DNA of 16,071 nucleotides from a bacterium (GCA_018903055.1 JAHIPW010000111.1:1-16071); one strand, 5' to 3'; shown: positions 1-8,040, counted from the stretch's first letter. Numbers and translations: made by a program. The notes: generated by a model from the letters alone, not told the origin.

Positions 1-1
1 A

Positions 2-88
2 AAACCCCTCTCAAAATTTATGATTACCATATTGAAAGATGGAGGATTGGCCGCCCACTTCAAAAAATATGGCACCTTCAAGCTATAA
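2..88 (+). CDS. leuD: 3' end of probable 3-isopropylmalate dehydratase small subunit (partial)
   Basis: Reading from base 2, an open frame of 28 codons runs in from the left edge and stops at TAA 86-88. The peptide ends in KDGGLAAHFKKYGTFKL. This resembles the C-terminus of LeuD/HacB-type aconitase swivel subunits, where a helix followed by a GGL motif and a basic Phe/Tyr-rich tail is usual. LeuD with LeuC isomerises 2- to 3-isopropylmalate in leucine synthesis. Only the tail is present, so catalytic regions cannot be checked. The stop codon coincides with the first bases of the palindromic repeat at 86-271, as also happens at the end of purA. The assignment rests on a short stretch of recalled family similarity. 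Another swivel-domain hydro-lyase, such as homoaconitase small subunit, is possible. Confidence 0.55.
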   Translation, partial: KPLSKFMITILKDGGLAAHFKKYGTFKL

Positions 89-271
89 ATCCGAAGCACA
101 AACAAGTAAATCAGAATATCAGGATATCAGTAGGTAGAGTATCAGAACATCAGAGTATCAGGAAAAAAATCATTCCTGGTATCCTGGTATGCTGATATCC
201 TGCCAACTGATTTTCTGGTAACCTGATACGCTTTGACCTGTTTAGGATTTCGATATTCGAATTTCGTATTT
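86..271. repeat. Palindromic intergenic repeat, copy 1 of the purA-flanking pair
   Basis: This is a 186-bp low-complexity element. The left half is built from the word ATCAG and variants (ATCAGAATATCAGGATATCAG). The right half is built from the reverse-complement word (CTGATATCCTG, ACCTGATACG), and the outer ends are AAATCC and GGATTT, so the whole can fold back on itself. It starts at the leuD stop TAA and is nearly repeated at 1592-1755 after purA. The second copy lacks about 14 nt and 7 nt internally and otherwise differs by only a few substitutions. It leaves 33 bp before purA, which hold only a weak ribosome-binding site. No open reading frame or promoter is convincing inside it. Confidence 0.9.
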
Positions 272-277
272 TATTAG

Positions 278-1591
<1,314 letters not shown>

Positions 1592-1594
<3 letters not shown>

Positions 1595-1755
1595 ATCCGA
1601 AGCACAAACAAGCAAATCAGAATATCAGGATATCAGTAGGTAGAGTATCAGGAAAAAAATCATTCCTGGGATCCTGGTATCCTGCCAACTGATTTTCTGG
1701 TAACCTGATACGCCTTGACCTGTTTAGGATTTCGATATTCGAATTTCGTATTTAA
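1592..1755. repeat. Palindromic intergenic repeat, copy 2 of the purA-flanking pair
   Basis: This is a direct repeat of 86-271, beginning TAAATCCGAAGCACAAACAA and ending GATATTCGAATTTCGTATTT in both copies. Relative to copy 1 it lacks the segment that doubles the ATCAG word (about 14 nt) and a 7-nt piece in the right arm, with a few substitutions. Both copies start exactly on the TAA of the preceding gene. Copy-number change of the internal word is the main difference, as expected for slippage on tandem words. Confidence 0.9.
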
Positions 1756-1756
1756 G

Positions 1757-1815
1757 CAAAGTCCCTGATACCCGGATACCCTAGTCCCCGATCCCCGGAT
1801 GTCCGGGTAACCATT
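1757..1815. repeat. GC-richer word tract upstream of the tRNA promoter
   Basis: A run of related words (CCCTGATA, CCCGGATA, CCCCGATC, CCCCGGATG, CCGGGTAACC) follows the purA repeat directly. CCCGGATGTCCGGG forms a short hairpin near 1795-1808. It looks like another member of the intergenic word-tract family. It ends about 8 bp before the -35 box of the tRNA promoter. Confidence 0.55.
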
Positions 1816-1822
1816 CTTGTGG

Positions 1823-1852
1823 TTGACAGAATAAGAGAAAGTATGATAGTAT
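1823..1852 (+). promoter_or_regulatory. Probable sigma-70-type promoter of the tRNA array
   Basis: A perfect TTGACA -35 lies at 1823-1828. The best-placed -10 is TAGTAT at 1847-1852 (4 of 6 matches, 18-bp spacer). This predicts transcription starting near 1859, about 9 nt before tRNA-Lys. Nearby alternatives for the -10 are TATGAT at 1842 (spacer too short) and TATAAC at 1850 (spacer too long). Confidence 0.65.
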
Positions 1853-1867
1853 AACGTGGCAATTTAC

Positions 1868-1943
1868 GGGCCGCTAGCTCATCTGGTAGAGCACCGCCCT
1901 TTTAAGGCGGGTGTGGCAGGTTCGAGTCCTGCGCGGCTCACCA
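1868..1943 (+). tRNA. tRNA-Lys (anticodon TTT)
   Basis: The acceptor stem GGGCCGC pairs with GCGGCTC over 7 bp, allowing one G-T. The anticodon stem CCGCC/GGCGG encloses the loop CTTTTAA, giving anticodon TTT. The T arm is GCAGG-TTCGAGT-CCTGC. Discriminator A is followed by an encoded CCA (1941-1943). It is the first gene of a three-tRNA array. Confidence 0.97.
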
Positions 1944-1948
1944 TAAAC

Positions 1949-2022
1949 GTCCCCATCGTCTAGCCTGGTTAGGACACCAGGTTTTCAACCTGGCGGCAGG
2001 GGTTCAAATCCCCTTGGGGACA
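1949..2022 (+). tRNA. tRNA-Glu (anticodon TTC), no encoded CCA
   Basis: The acceptor stem GTCCCCA pairs with TGGGGAC. The anticodon stem CCAGG/CCTGG encloses TTTTCAA, giving TTC. The T arm is AGGGG-TTCAAAT-CCCCT. After discriminator A (2022) the sequence is CGGG rather than CCA, so the 3' CCA must be added by nucleotidyltransferase, unlike in both neighbours. Only one base separates it from tRNA-Val. Confidence 0.96.
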
Positions 2023-2023
2023 C

Positions 2024-2098
2024 GGGCGGTTAACTCAGCGGGAGAGTGCTACCCTTACAAGGTAGAAGTCGCAGGTTCAAATCCTGCACCGCCCACCA
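2024..2098 (+). tRNA. tRNA-Val (anticodon TAC)
   Basis: The acceptor stem GGGCGGT pairs with ACCGCCC. The anticodon stem CTACC/GGTAG encloses CTTACAA, giving TAC. The T arm is GCAGG-TTCAAAT-CCTGC. Discriminator A is followed by encoded CCA (2096-2098), whose last A also begins a perfect 7-bp hairpin (ATTTCGC-TTTA-GCGAAAT, 2098-2115). Confidence 0.97.
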
Positions 2099-2288
2099 TT
2101 TCGCTTTAGCGAAATGATCTCGCCCTTCGGATCTCGCCCCTCAGGGATCCCGCAGATCCCTTTCGGGATCAAGGGAAAGATCCTCAGGATCTGAGAGAAA
2201 GGAGTAATAACGACTGAGAGACCTAAAGTATTTTGCTTTAATATTCGTAGGGTAATAAATGGAGGAAGCTTTTACTGCTCGAACTGTT
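2099..2288 (+). promoter_or_regulatory. tRNA trailer / long leader of the ATP-grasp gene, possible attenuator
   Basis: This is a 190-nt gene-free stretch. The first third is a chain of short hairpins: ATTTCGC-TTTA-GCGAAAT at 2098-2115, GATC- and GGGATC-based repeats, and AGATCC-TCA-GGATCT. The second part holds TAAAG (2224-2228) pairing with CTTTA (2236-2240). The same CTTTAA (2236-2241) plus TTTG (2232-2235) can instead pair with TTAAAG (2287-2292) and CAAA (2295-2298), which overlap the left arm of the terminator. These exclusive pairings are what an attenuator needs. I see no known riboswitch consensus, and the small frame at 2259-2324 has no good ribosome-binding site. Whether this is only a tRNA trailer is open. 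Confidence 0.4.
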
Positions 2289-2322
2289 AAAGCGCAAAGG
2301 GGCCCCTTTGCGCTTTCTTTTT
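2289..2322 (+). terminator. Strong intrinsic terminator, perfect 28-bp palindrome
   Basis: AAAGCGCAAAGGGG is followed directly by its exact complement CCCCTTTGCGCTTT (2289-2316) and then CTTTTT. The centre GGGGCCCC supplies the loop. No T-run follows on the minus strand, so it acts on + strand transcripts. It lies only 19 bp before the ATP-grasp start codon, inside any leader that gene could have. Confidence 0.9.
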
Positions 2323-2341
2323 GAGCGAAATGGGGTAGGAA

Positions 2342-3502
2342 ATGGCCAAAGTATTCGTTACTGATGGACAGTGGAGGAAGACCCTTGCGGTAGTTCGTTC
2401 CTTGGGAAAAAAAGGGATTAAGGTTACGGTAGGAGAGAATATCAGACTTGCTACCAGCCTTTTTTCAAAGTATGCTACTAAAAGAGTAGTCTATCCTTCT
2501 CCTAGAACCAGACCAAAGGCTTTTATTGAATATTTGATAAAAGAGTTAAAAGAAGACTCCTATGACGTTCTCTTTCCTATGGAGGAGGAGACTCTGCTTC
2601 TTGTGGCTCAGAATAAAGAGAAATTTTCTAAACTTACTTATCTCTTAATTCCTGATTGTGAGAAGATCGAGTTTGCCCGAAATAAGAAGAATATCATTCA
2701 AAAAGCCCAGGAGTTAGATATTCCGTGCCCGAAAACTTGGTTTATTGGAGATATTGGTGAAGTAGAAAGGATTGCTAAAGAGATTCAGTATCCGGCAGTA
2801 ATCAAGCCTCAGGTGAGTTTCGGCTCCTATGGCATTAAACGAGTAAGAAATGAGAAAGAATTAGTCTTAAAATATAAAGAGGTCCACAGGATCTATCCCC
2901 GCCCCTTAATTCAGGAATCTATTCCTCAAGAAGGAGAGGCCTTTGGAGTGAGTGCTCTCTTCAATAAAGATTCTGAACTTCGAGCGGTCTTCGTCCATAA
3001 GAGGCTAAGGGAATACCCAGTCACTGGAGGTCCAAGTACCCTAAGAGAAAGCGTGAAAAATCCTAAAGTTCAAGAGTTGGGTTTAAGGCTATTGAAGGCT
3101 TTGAATTGGGTAGGGGTGGCCATGGTGGAGTTTAAAGTCGATCCCAGAGATGGAGAGCCGAAGCTGATGGAGGTCAATCCTCGGTTCTGGGGCTCATTGC
3201 AACTGGCCATCCTATCTGGGGTGGACTTCCCGTATCTCATCTATAGAATGGCAAAGGAAGGAGATATCAAACCAGTTCTCGATTATAAAATAGGGGTAAG
3301 GTGCCGCTGGATGTTCCCGGGAGACTTCCTTCATTTTTTCTCTAACTTGAGAAGGTTCAGATGGACTCCGGGCTTCTTTAACCTCAGAACAAACTATGAT
3401 ATATTATCCTTAAGAGATCCTGGTCCTACTTTGGGTAGAATATTATCAGGCTATAGCCTCCTCTCACAGAAAGAGATGAGAAGACTATTATTCAGGAGAT
3501 AG
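2342..3502 (+). CDS. ATP-grasp superfamily carboxylate ligase (carbamoyl-phosphate-synthase-like)
   Basis: This 386-residue cytoplasmic ATP-grasp enzyme should join a carboxylate to an amine or similar nucleophile through an acyl-phosphate. The N-terminal residues 1-110 form a pre-ATP-grasp Rossmann-like part (VFVTDG start). Residues 115-300 carry the ATP-grasp fold: lysine in PAVIKPQ (Lys155), the QES hinge (191-193), the MVEFK segment (Glu263), and the metal-binding MEVNPRFWGS motif (Glu277, Asn279). The MEVNPRFWGSLQLA pattern followed by a hydrophobic helix is typical of the COG3919-type family often found beside polysaccharide genes. The ATG is preceded by GGGGTAGGA (2332-2340). A polysaccharide deacetylase follows 112 bp later, which suggests a role in cell-surface carbohydrate or peptide modification. 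The true substrate is unknown. Confidence 0.88.
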   Translation: MAKVFVTDGQWRKTLAVVRSLGKKGIKVTVGENIRLATSLFSKYATKRVVYPSPRTRPKAFIEYLIKELKEDSYDVLFPMEEETLLLVAQNKEKFSKLTYLLIPDCEKIEFARNKKNIIQKAQELDIPCPKTWFIGDIGEVERIAKEIQYPAVIKPQVSFGSYGIKRVRNEKELVLKYKEVHRIYPRPLIQESIPQEGEAFGVSALFNKDSELRAVFVHKRLREYPVTGGPSTLRESVKNPKVQELGLRLLKALNWVGVAMVEFKVDPRDGEPKLMEVNPRFWGSLQLAILSGVDFPYLIYRMAKEGDIKPVLDYKIGVRCRWMFPGDFLHFFSNLRRFRWTPGFFNLRTNYDILSLRDPGPTLGRILSGYSLLSQKEMRRLLFRR

Positions 3503-3614
3503 CCCCATTAGAAATTCTTGGTTGGTAAGGCGACATCGTTATCACATGTTTTTATATTATTAAGGTGTTCAATATGTTTAAGATACATCTATTTCAATTT
3601 CTAACGGGGTAAAC
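3503..3614. other. Ordinary AT-rich intergenic spacer
   Basis: This 112-bp spacer is one of the few junctions without an obvious repeated word or palindrome. TATTAT at 3555-3560 could be a -10 box, but I find no fitting -35. It ends with a GGGG-type ribosome-binding site (3605-3608) before the deacetylase. Confidence 0.4.
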
Positions 3615-4436
3615 ATGCTTAATGCTCTGACGATTGATGTTGAGGATTGGTACCACATCTGTGGAATGGAGAATATCTTCCCTCCTTCTAAATGGGATGA
3701 ATATGAAGATCGGGTCTTAATTGGCTTAGAGAAACTATTAGATATCCTAAGAGCAAAGAAAGTAAAGGCCACCTTCTTCATCCTGGGATATGTGGCCCAG
3801 AGAAATCCTCAAGTTGTAAAGTTGATAAAGAAGGAAGGTCATGAAATCGCCACCCATGGGTATGGTCATATCCAAGTCTACAGGCAGACGAAAGAAGAGT
3901 TTAAAAAAGATTTGAGAAAATCAATAAAAATCATTGAGAAAATAAGTAAGAATAAAATTATTGGCTATCGAGCACCAGAGTGGTCGATAAGGAAGGATAC
4001 CTATTGGGCACTGGACATTCTGGAAGAAGAAGGCCTGAAGTATGATTCCAGTATCCTCAAAGTAAAACTCATTGGTGAGCCAACAGTCAATAGATATCCC
4101 CATAAGGTTAAAACAAAGAATGGAAAGATATTTGAGTTTCCCCCCACCATTATGAGGACCTTTATGGGGAATATGCCCATCGCCACTGGTTGGGGATTGA
4201 GATTTGGGATCTGGCGGGATATAAAGAGAACAGTCAGAAATTTGAATAAGAAGGGAATACCGGCACTATTCTGCATCCATCCCTGGGAGTTCGATTGGGA
4301 GCATCCTAAGGTAAAACTTCCTTTTTGGAGGAACTTCGTCCACTATACAAAATTGAAGAGCACTTCTTATAAACTTCATAAATTACTTAGAGAATTTGAA
4401 TTCGGACCAATAAGAGAGGTCCTGGAAATTAGGTAA
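3615..4436 (+). CDS. NodB-homology polysaccharide deacetylase (XrtA/PEP-CTERM-type subfamily)
   Basis: A metal-dependent carbohydrate esterase (CE4 fold), 273 residues. It is expected to remove N-acetyl groups from an amino-sugar polymer or glycolipid. Visible motifs are TIDVEDWYH at the N-terminus (catalytic-base region, Asp8-Asp11), TFFILGYVA (53-61), the metal-binding THGYGH (His81, His85), GYRAPEWSI (Arg119), YDSSI (Asp144) and HPWEF near the end (His222). The start LNALTIDVEDWYH and the HPWEFD ending match the DUF3473-bearing subgroup known from exopolysaccharide loci. No signal peptide is visible, so the product is probably cytoplasmic or exported by another route. ATG 3615 follows a GGGG at 3605-3608. 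Its partner is probably the ATP-grasp gene upstream, and the activase block follows after a palindromic tract. Confidence 0.92.
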   Translation: MLNALTIDVEDWYHICGMENIFPPSKWDEYEDRVLIGLEKLLDILRAKKVKATFFILGYVAQRNPQVVKLIKKEGHEIATHGYGHIQVYRQTKEEFKKDLRKSIKIIEKISKNKIIGYRAPEWSIRKDTYWALDILEEEGLKYDSSILKVKLIGEPTVNRYPHKVKTKNGKIFEFPPTIMRTFMGNMPIATGWGLRFGIWRDIKRTVRNLNKKGIPALFCIHPWEFDWEHPKVKLPFWRNFVHYTKLKSTSYKLHKLLREFEFGPIREVLEIR

Positions 4437-4446
4437 TGGACGAAAG

Positions 4447-4517
4447 AAGTTTACAGTAACCAGTTTACAGTATTGATTTTTTGTTTAACTGTAAACTGTT
4501 CGCTGGTTACTGGTTAC
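4447..4517. repeat. Palindromic word tract before gene A1 (TTTACAGT / ACTGTAAA)
   Basis: The left arm carries AGTTTACAGTAACCAG and CAGTTTACAGT (4461-4471). The right arm carries ACTGTAAACTG (4488-4498), an exact 11-bp complement, then GGTTACTGGTTACT, which pairs with CAGTAACC (4454-4461). The loop is 16 nt of T-rich sequence. It occupies most of the 104-bp gap between the deacetylase and A1. The loop carries the T-run, not the 3' side, so it is not a standard terminator. Confidence 0.85.
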
Positions 4518-4540
4518 TCTCCGAACGCAGTGAGGAAGAA

Positions 4541-5662
4541 ATGAAAGCGACTTTTCCCCATATGGGAAGGATGGATATTTTTATCAAGGGAATAGTTAAA
4601 GCCCTGGGCATGGAGGCTGTAGTTCCGCCCACAAGCTCCAAGAAGGCCTTGAACTTAGGGGTGAAGTATGCCCCGGAGTTCGTCTGTCTGCCCTTTAAGC
4701 TAATGCTTGGAAATCTTATCGAGGCCTTCGAGAGAGGGGCAGATACCGTCATCATGGTAAGCGATAGAGGCCCTTGCCGTTTAGGATTATATGGCTTACC
4801 TATGCAGATTATACTAAAGAACTTGGGCTATGAGGCCAACTGGCTCATTCTGAATACGCCTCATGCCTTGCACGGTCTCTTTCAGTTGGGGATAGAGAAG
4901 GAAGTTGTCAAGTATCGGGATAAACTTACCTTCGTAGATGGCCTACTCGCCTTTCACTTTGGCTGGAAGAAAATGCTTGCCATAGAAGAGATCGAGAGGC
5001 TTTCTTTAAAGATTAGACCCTACGAGATAAATAAAGGAGATACCACAAAAGGTTTATACCAAGGAATGGAGGCTATTGAGAGTGCAGATAATCTATATGA
5101 TCTTAAGAAAGCAAAGGATGCAGTAATAAAAGATTTAAGAAGTATCCCTCAGGATAGAAATAGAAGGCCACTAAAGATAGCTATCGCTGGGGAGATCTTC
5201 GTAGTCCTGGACTCTTTTGCTAACTTGGATATTGAGAAGAAATTGGGAGAACTGGGCTGTGAAGTGGATAGAACCATCTGGTTCTCCACCCATATCCTCC
5301 ATCACGTAGGACTGGATAAATTCATGAGAAGGAGTAAGGGGAAAGCTGTCCGAGCAGCAAGACCCTACCTCAAGCATCCTGTGGGCGCAGAGTGCAACGC
5401 CACTGTAGGATATGCCATTTTATATGCTGAGGAGGGATACGATGGCTTCATCCATCTCATGCCCTTCACCTGTATGCCAGAGTTTGTGGCTGGTGGGGTC
5501 TTAACCCGGGTGAGTAAGGACTATAATATTCCTATATTCACTGTGGAACTGGAGGAACATTCCTCCCAGACCCATCTCATGACCAGATTAGAGGCCTTTG
5601 TCGACCTGTTAAAGCGAAAACGCCAAAAAAGACAGGGATTAGAAGGGAGCAGAGGGGACTAG
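4541..5662 (+). CDS. 2-hydroxyacyl-CoA-dehydratase-like activase-associated protein, family A (A1)
   Basis: This 373-residue protein resembles the COG3581-type CoA-enzyme-activase-associated proteins, which contain a 2-hydroxyglutaryl-CoA-dehydratase-like fold. It starts with TFPHMG, the hallmark of this module. It then shows YAPEFVCLPFK (Cys49), DRGPCRLG (Cys79), LGELGC (Cys240), GAECNATVGY (Cys285), PFTCMPE (Cys311) and the closing EEHSSQTHLMTRLEAFVDLL. All five cysteines align with A2, so iron-sulfur ligation is plausible. A start at 4481 is possible, but the first 20 codons lie in the palindromic tract. The A2 homologue begins MKITFPHMG, so ATG 4541 is chosen, with GAGG at 4532-4535. The C-terminal tail QGLEGSRGD is encoded by the next repeat. 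A1 differs from A2 in having EEH rather than DEH near the end. Substrate unknown. Confidence 0.85.
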   Translation: MKATFPHMGRMDIFIKGIVKALGMEAVVPPTSSKKALNLGVKYAPEFVCLPFKLMLGNLIEAFERGADTVIMVSDRGPCRLGLYGLPMQIILKNLGYEANWLILNTPHALHGLFQLGIEKEVVKYRDKLTFVDGLLAFHFGWKKMLAIEEIERLSLKIRPYEINKGDTTKGLYQGMEAIESADNLYDLKKAKDAVIKDLRSIPQDRNRRPLKIAIAGEIFVVLDSFANLDIEKKLGELGCEVDRTIWFSTHILHHVGLDKFMRRSKGKAVRAARPYLKHPVGAECNATVGYAILYAEEGYDGFIHLMPFTCMPEFVAGGVLTRVSKDYNIPIFTVELEEHSSQTHLMTRLEAFVDLLKRKRQKRQGLEGSRGD

Positions 5663-5860
5663 AAGGGACGAGCAGGGAGGATGATGGTTACTACGTCCCG
5701 CCAAGCGGGACTGTTACTATCAGTTACTACGTCCGTCTAAAGCCGGACTGTTACGAACAGTTGCTTTTGTACTAATTACTGGTAACTGCTAGTAACTGTT
5801 TAGTAACCGTTAGTAACTGCTAGTAACCTTTAACTGTTTTCCCTGCTAATCTGTAAGAAA
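5646..5860. repeat. Palindromic GTTACT/AGTAAC tract with two hairpin inserts
   Basis: The tract starts inside A1 with AGAAGGGA/GCAGAGGGGA words, which supply its last codons and TAG stop. It then has two units with the arms CAGTTACTACG...CTGTTACT around different hairpins: GTCCCGC-CAA-GCGGGAC (unit 5687-5718) and GTCCG-N8-CGGAC (unit 5721-5754). The right half is AGTAACTG words in the opposite sense, closing with TTTTCCCTGCT, complementary to AGCAGGGA at 5671. The same arms recur at 11242-11337 in reverse orientation. Confidence 0.85.
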
Positions 5861-5874
5861 TATGGAGGTTTGAA

Positions 5875-6834
5875 ATGAATATCTATTTAGGAATCGATGT
5901 GGGGTCAATAAGTACCAATTTGGCAGTAATTGATGAGGAAAAAAAGGTTTTAGCCTGGGAGTATCTCTTGACTGGAGGAAGACCAATTGAGGCAGTACAG
6001 AGAGGTTTGAAAGAGATAGAGAAGAAGCTTCCCTCCCAGGTTGAGATAAGGGGGGGAGGTTCCACAGGGAGCGCCAGACACCTGACGGGAATATTGATAG
6101 GAGCGGATACGGTGAAGAGCGAGATCATCGCCCATGCTGTGGCTGCTTCTCACCTTATTCCGGAGGTTAAGACCATCTTCGAGATTGGGGGGCAGGACTC
6201 AAAGATCATCATTGTCCGGGATGGGGTGGTGGTGGACTTTGCCATGAATACTATCTGTGCTGCCGGAACCGGCTCCTTCTTGGACCATCAGGCCCAGCGG
6301 CTGGGAGTTCCTATAGAGGAGTTTGGAAATTTAGCTCTTCAGTCAAAAACTCCTACCAGGGTCGCGGGAAGATGTACGGTATTCGCCGAATCGGATATGA
6401 TCCATAAGCAGCAGACCGGCCATGCTACAGAGAATATTGTGGCTGGTCTGTGCCAAGCCCTGGTGAGAAACTATTTAAATAATGTGGGCAAGGGAAAGGA
6501 GCTCCTTCCACCGGTCGTCTTTCAAGGAGGGGTAGCGGCAAATAAGGGGATGAAGGCTGCCTTTGAAGAGGAGTTAGGGTATGAAGTTATTGTCCCGGAA
6601 TATTATCATGTCATGGGTGCCATCGGTGTTGCCATCCTTGCCCAGGAGACGATAGTTGAGACAAAGAAGACAAAGTTCAAGGGTTTTGAGGTGAGTGAGG
6701 TAGATTATAAGACCCGCTCCTTTGAGTGTACTGGCTGTCCCAATTTATGTGAGGTGATCGAGGTCTTGATGAGTGGTGAGGTCATTTCAAGATGGGGAGA
6801 TAGGTGTGGGAAGTGGGAGGTTCTGGAAAAATAA
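5875..6834 (+). CDS. BadF/HgdC-type ATP-dependent activase (ASKHA ATPase with [4Fe-4S])
   Basis: This 319-residue protein is the ATPase/electron donor of a 2-hydroxyacyl-CoA-dehydratase or benzoyl-CoA-reductase-type system. A dimer-bridging [4Fe-4S] cluster passes low-potential electrons to a partner during ATP hydrolysis. Visible features are the ASKHA phosphate-1 GIDVGSISTN (6-15), GGGSTGSARHL, IGGQDSK (104-110), NTICAAGTGSF with Cys128, GRCTVFAESDMIHKQQ with Cys167, and QGGVAANKGM (217-226). Cys128 and Cys167 have the 39-residue spacing of the cluster ligands in known HgdC activases. The C-terminus adds a cysteine group, CTGCPNLC (285-292) and RCG (Cys311). ATG 5875 follows GGAGG at 5864-5868. 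It lies between A1 and B1 and is the only activase here, so it may serve both A and both B proteins. Confidence 0.95.
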   Translation: MNIYLGIDVGSISTNLAVIDEEKKVLAWEYLLTGGRPIEAVQRGLKEIEKKLPSQVEIRGGGSTGSARHLTGILIGADTVKSEIIAHAVAASHLIPEVKTIFEIGGQDSKIIIVRDGVVVDFAMNTICAAGTGSFLDHQAQRLGVPIEEFGNLALQSKTPTRVAGRCTVFAESDMIHKQQTGHATENIVAGLCQALVRNYLNNVGKGKELLPPVVFQGGVAANKGMKAAFEEELGYEVIVPEYYHVMGAIGVAILAQETIVETKKTKFKGFEVSEVDYKTRSFECTGCPNLCEVIEVLMSGEVISRWGDRCGKWEVLEK

Positions 6835-6837
6835 AAA

Positions 6838-6912
6838 TAGGCTATAGGCTACAGGCCACACGCTACAGGCTACAAAAGCCTGAAGCTTGAAGCTTGTGGC
6901 TTGAGGCTTGAG
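6838..6912. repeat. Palindromic CTACAGG / CCTGAAGCTTG tract
   Basis: The left half is GGCTACAGG words (three imperfect copies), the centre is AAAA, and the right half (6878-6911) is GCCTGAAGCTTGAAGCTTGT followed by GGCTTGAGGCTTGA. The halves are imperfect reverse complements. The left-half word recurs at 12823-12869 and 13724-13804. The right half recurs almost exactly at 14211-14244, on the far side of the S23-type gene. A GGAG at 6918-6921 after the tract serves as the ribosome-binding site of B1. Confidence 0.85.
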
Positions 6913-6927
6913 AGAGCGGAGCGAACG

Positions 6928-7929
6928 ATGGCCATCAAAGTTGGCATTCCCAGAGCATTACTCTATTATCGTCTCTATCCTTTCTGGAAGACATTCTTCA
7001 ATTCCTTGGGGATAGAAGTGGTAGTCTCTGATAAGACCACTAAGAAATTATTGAAAGAGGGCCTGAAGTATGTGCCGGATGAGGCCTGCCTATCGATAAA
7101 GGTTGCCTTCGGCCACGTGAAAGACCTGATAGGGAAGGTGGACTATCTCTTTCTACCCAGATTGGTGAGCCTGGAGAGGGGAACCTACATCTGTCCCAAG
7201 TTCATCGGCTTTCCGGATATGATAAGAAGTGCTTTTGATAACCTCCCTCCCGTAATCGATACCTCCTTTAACCTGAGGAGAAGGCCGAGTAATTTATTTC
7301 TTCCTATGTGTCGCATAGGAAGAATCTTTAAAAAATCTTTTCTTTCCATTCATCAGGCATATAAGAAGGCTTTAGAGGAGGAATCTAAATACCTATCGTC
7401 TCTTCGTAAAGGTAACCTACTTCCCGAGGTGCTTTCTAGTTGGGAAGAGAATCCCCCACCACTTTTAAACACGCACCTAAAATCCAAAAGTGGTGGAGAA
7501 CTCCGCATCGCTTTAGTCGGCCATCCCTATAACCTCTATGATTTTTTTGTCAATCTCAATATCATTAAGAAGTTAGAGAACCTGGGAGCAAGAGTAATTA
7601 CTCCGGAGATGGTATCTCCTCTCGCTATTAAAAAAGAGACAGACAAAATTCCCCAAGAGGTCTACTGGAGCTTAGGTAGGGAGATCGTGGGGGCCAGTTT
7701 CTACCTTATAGAATCAGGGTCTATAGATGGTTTGGTTCATTTGGGCTCCTTTGGTTGTGGTCCAGACTCCTTTTTAAGAGAGTTGATAGCGGACAAAATA
7801 AGGAAATACCCAGAGATTGCCTATCTCTCTTTGATTCTCGATGAGCATAGTGGAGAAGCAGGACTCGTCACCAGATTAGAGGCCTTTATAGACTTAATAG
7901 AGAGACGCAAAGCAAAAGTTCGGAGTTAG
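6928..7929 (+). CDS. Activase-associated iron-sulfur protein, family B (DUF2229-like, B1)
   Basis: This 333-residue protein matches the DUF2229/COG3580-type module that follows BadF domains in large fused activase proteins. The start KVGIPRALLYYRLYPFWKTF is characteristic. Then come DEACLSIKVAFGHV (Cys54), YICPKFIGFPDM (Cys89), FGCGPDS (Cys277) and the ending LDEHSGEAGLVTRLEAFIDL. Cys54, Cys89 and Cys277 are shared with B2, and Cys128 is not. The ending and the C-L-x-x-K segment are also shared with family A, so A and B are probably distant homologues that pair. ATG 6928 is preferred over upstream starts, because the preceding codons fall in the repeat and B2 starts at the equivalent Met-Ala-Ile-Lys-Val. 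The last residues VRS come from the next tract. The catalysed reaction is not known. Confidence 0.87.
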   Translation: MAIKVGIPRALLYYRLYPFWKTFFNSLGIEVVVSDKTTKKLLKEGLKYVPDEACLSIKVAFGHVKDLIGKVDYLFLPRLVSLERGTYICPKFIGFPDMIRSAFDNLPPVIDTSFNLRRRPSNLFLPMCRIGRIFKKSFLSIHQAYKKALEEESKYLSSLRKGNLLPEVLSSWEENPPPLLNTHLKSKSGGELRIALVGHPYNLYDFFVNLNIIKKLENLGARVITPEMVSPLAIKKETDKIPQEVYWSLGREIVGASFYLIESGSIDGLVHLGSFGCGPDSFLRELIADKIRKYPEIAYLSLILDEHSGEAGLVTRLEAFIDLIERRKAKVRS

Positions 7930-8040
7930 GAGTTCGCCTCTCGTCCCGAGGGGACTCGAGGTTCCCGAGGGAGAGTTGGGAGTCTCCGAACACCGAACTC
8001 AAGCGAACCCGTAAGGGTGAACGTGCTCCGAACTATTCTA
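7914..8040. repeat. Palindromic CGGAGTTAGG / CTCCGAAC tract
   Basis: The left words AGTTCGGAGTTAGGAGTTCG supply the last codons and TAG stop of B1. The right words are TCTCCGAACACCGAACTC and GTGCTCCGAACT. Between them lie GC-rich plugs (CTCGTCCCGAGGGGACTCGAG; ACCC-GTAA-GGGT). It fills the 124-bp B1-A2 gap apart from the CGGAG ribosome-binding site at 8043-8047. Confidence 0.75.

Noticed and set aside
1-200. Alternative open frame from base 1 continuing into the repeat
   Set aside because: The frame from base 2 gives a recognisable LeuD-like end with a stop at 88. The frame from base 1 reads into low-complexity repeat and resembles nothing known to me.
2259-2324. A 21-codon leader peptide ending at the terminator
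   Set aside because: No ribosome-binding site of normal strength, and the last codons are simply the terminator palindrome.
4447-4517. Intrinsic terminator after the deacetylase gene
   Set aside because: The T-run lies in the loop, not after the 3' arm, so it does not match the intrinsic terminator pattern.
4481-4540. N-terminal extension of gene A1 from an upstream ATG
   Set aside because: The extra 20 residues are encoded by the right arm of the palindrome, and the A2 homologue begins at the position equivalent to 4541.
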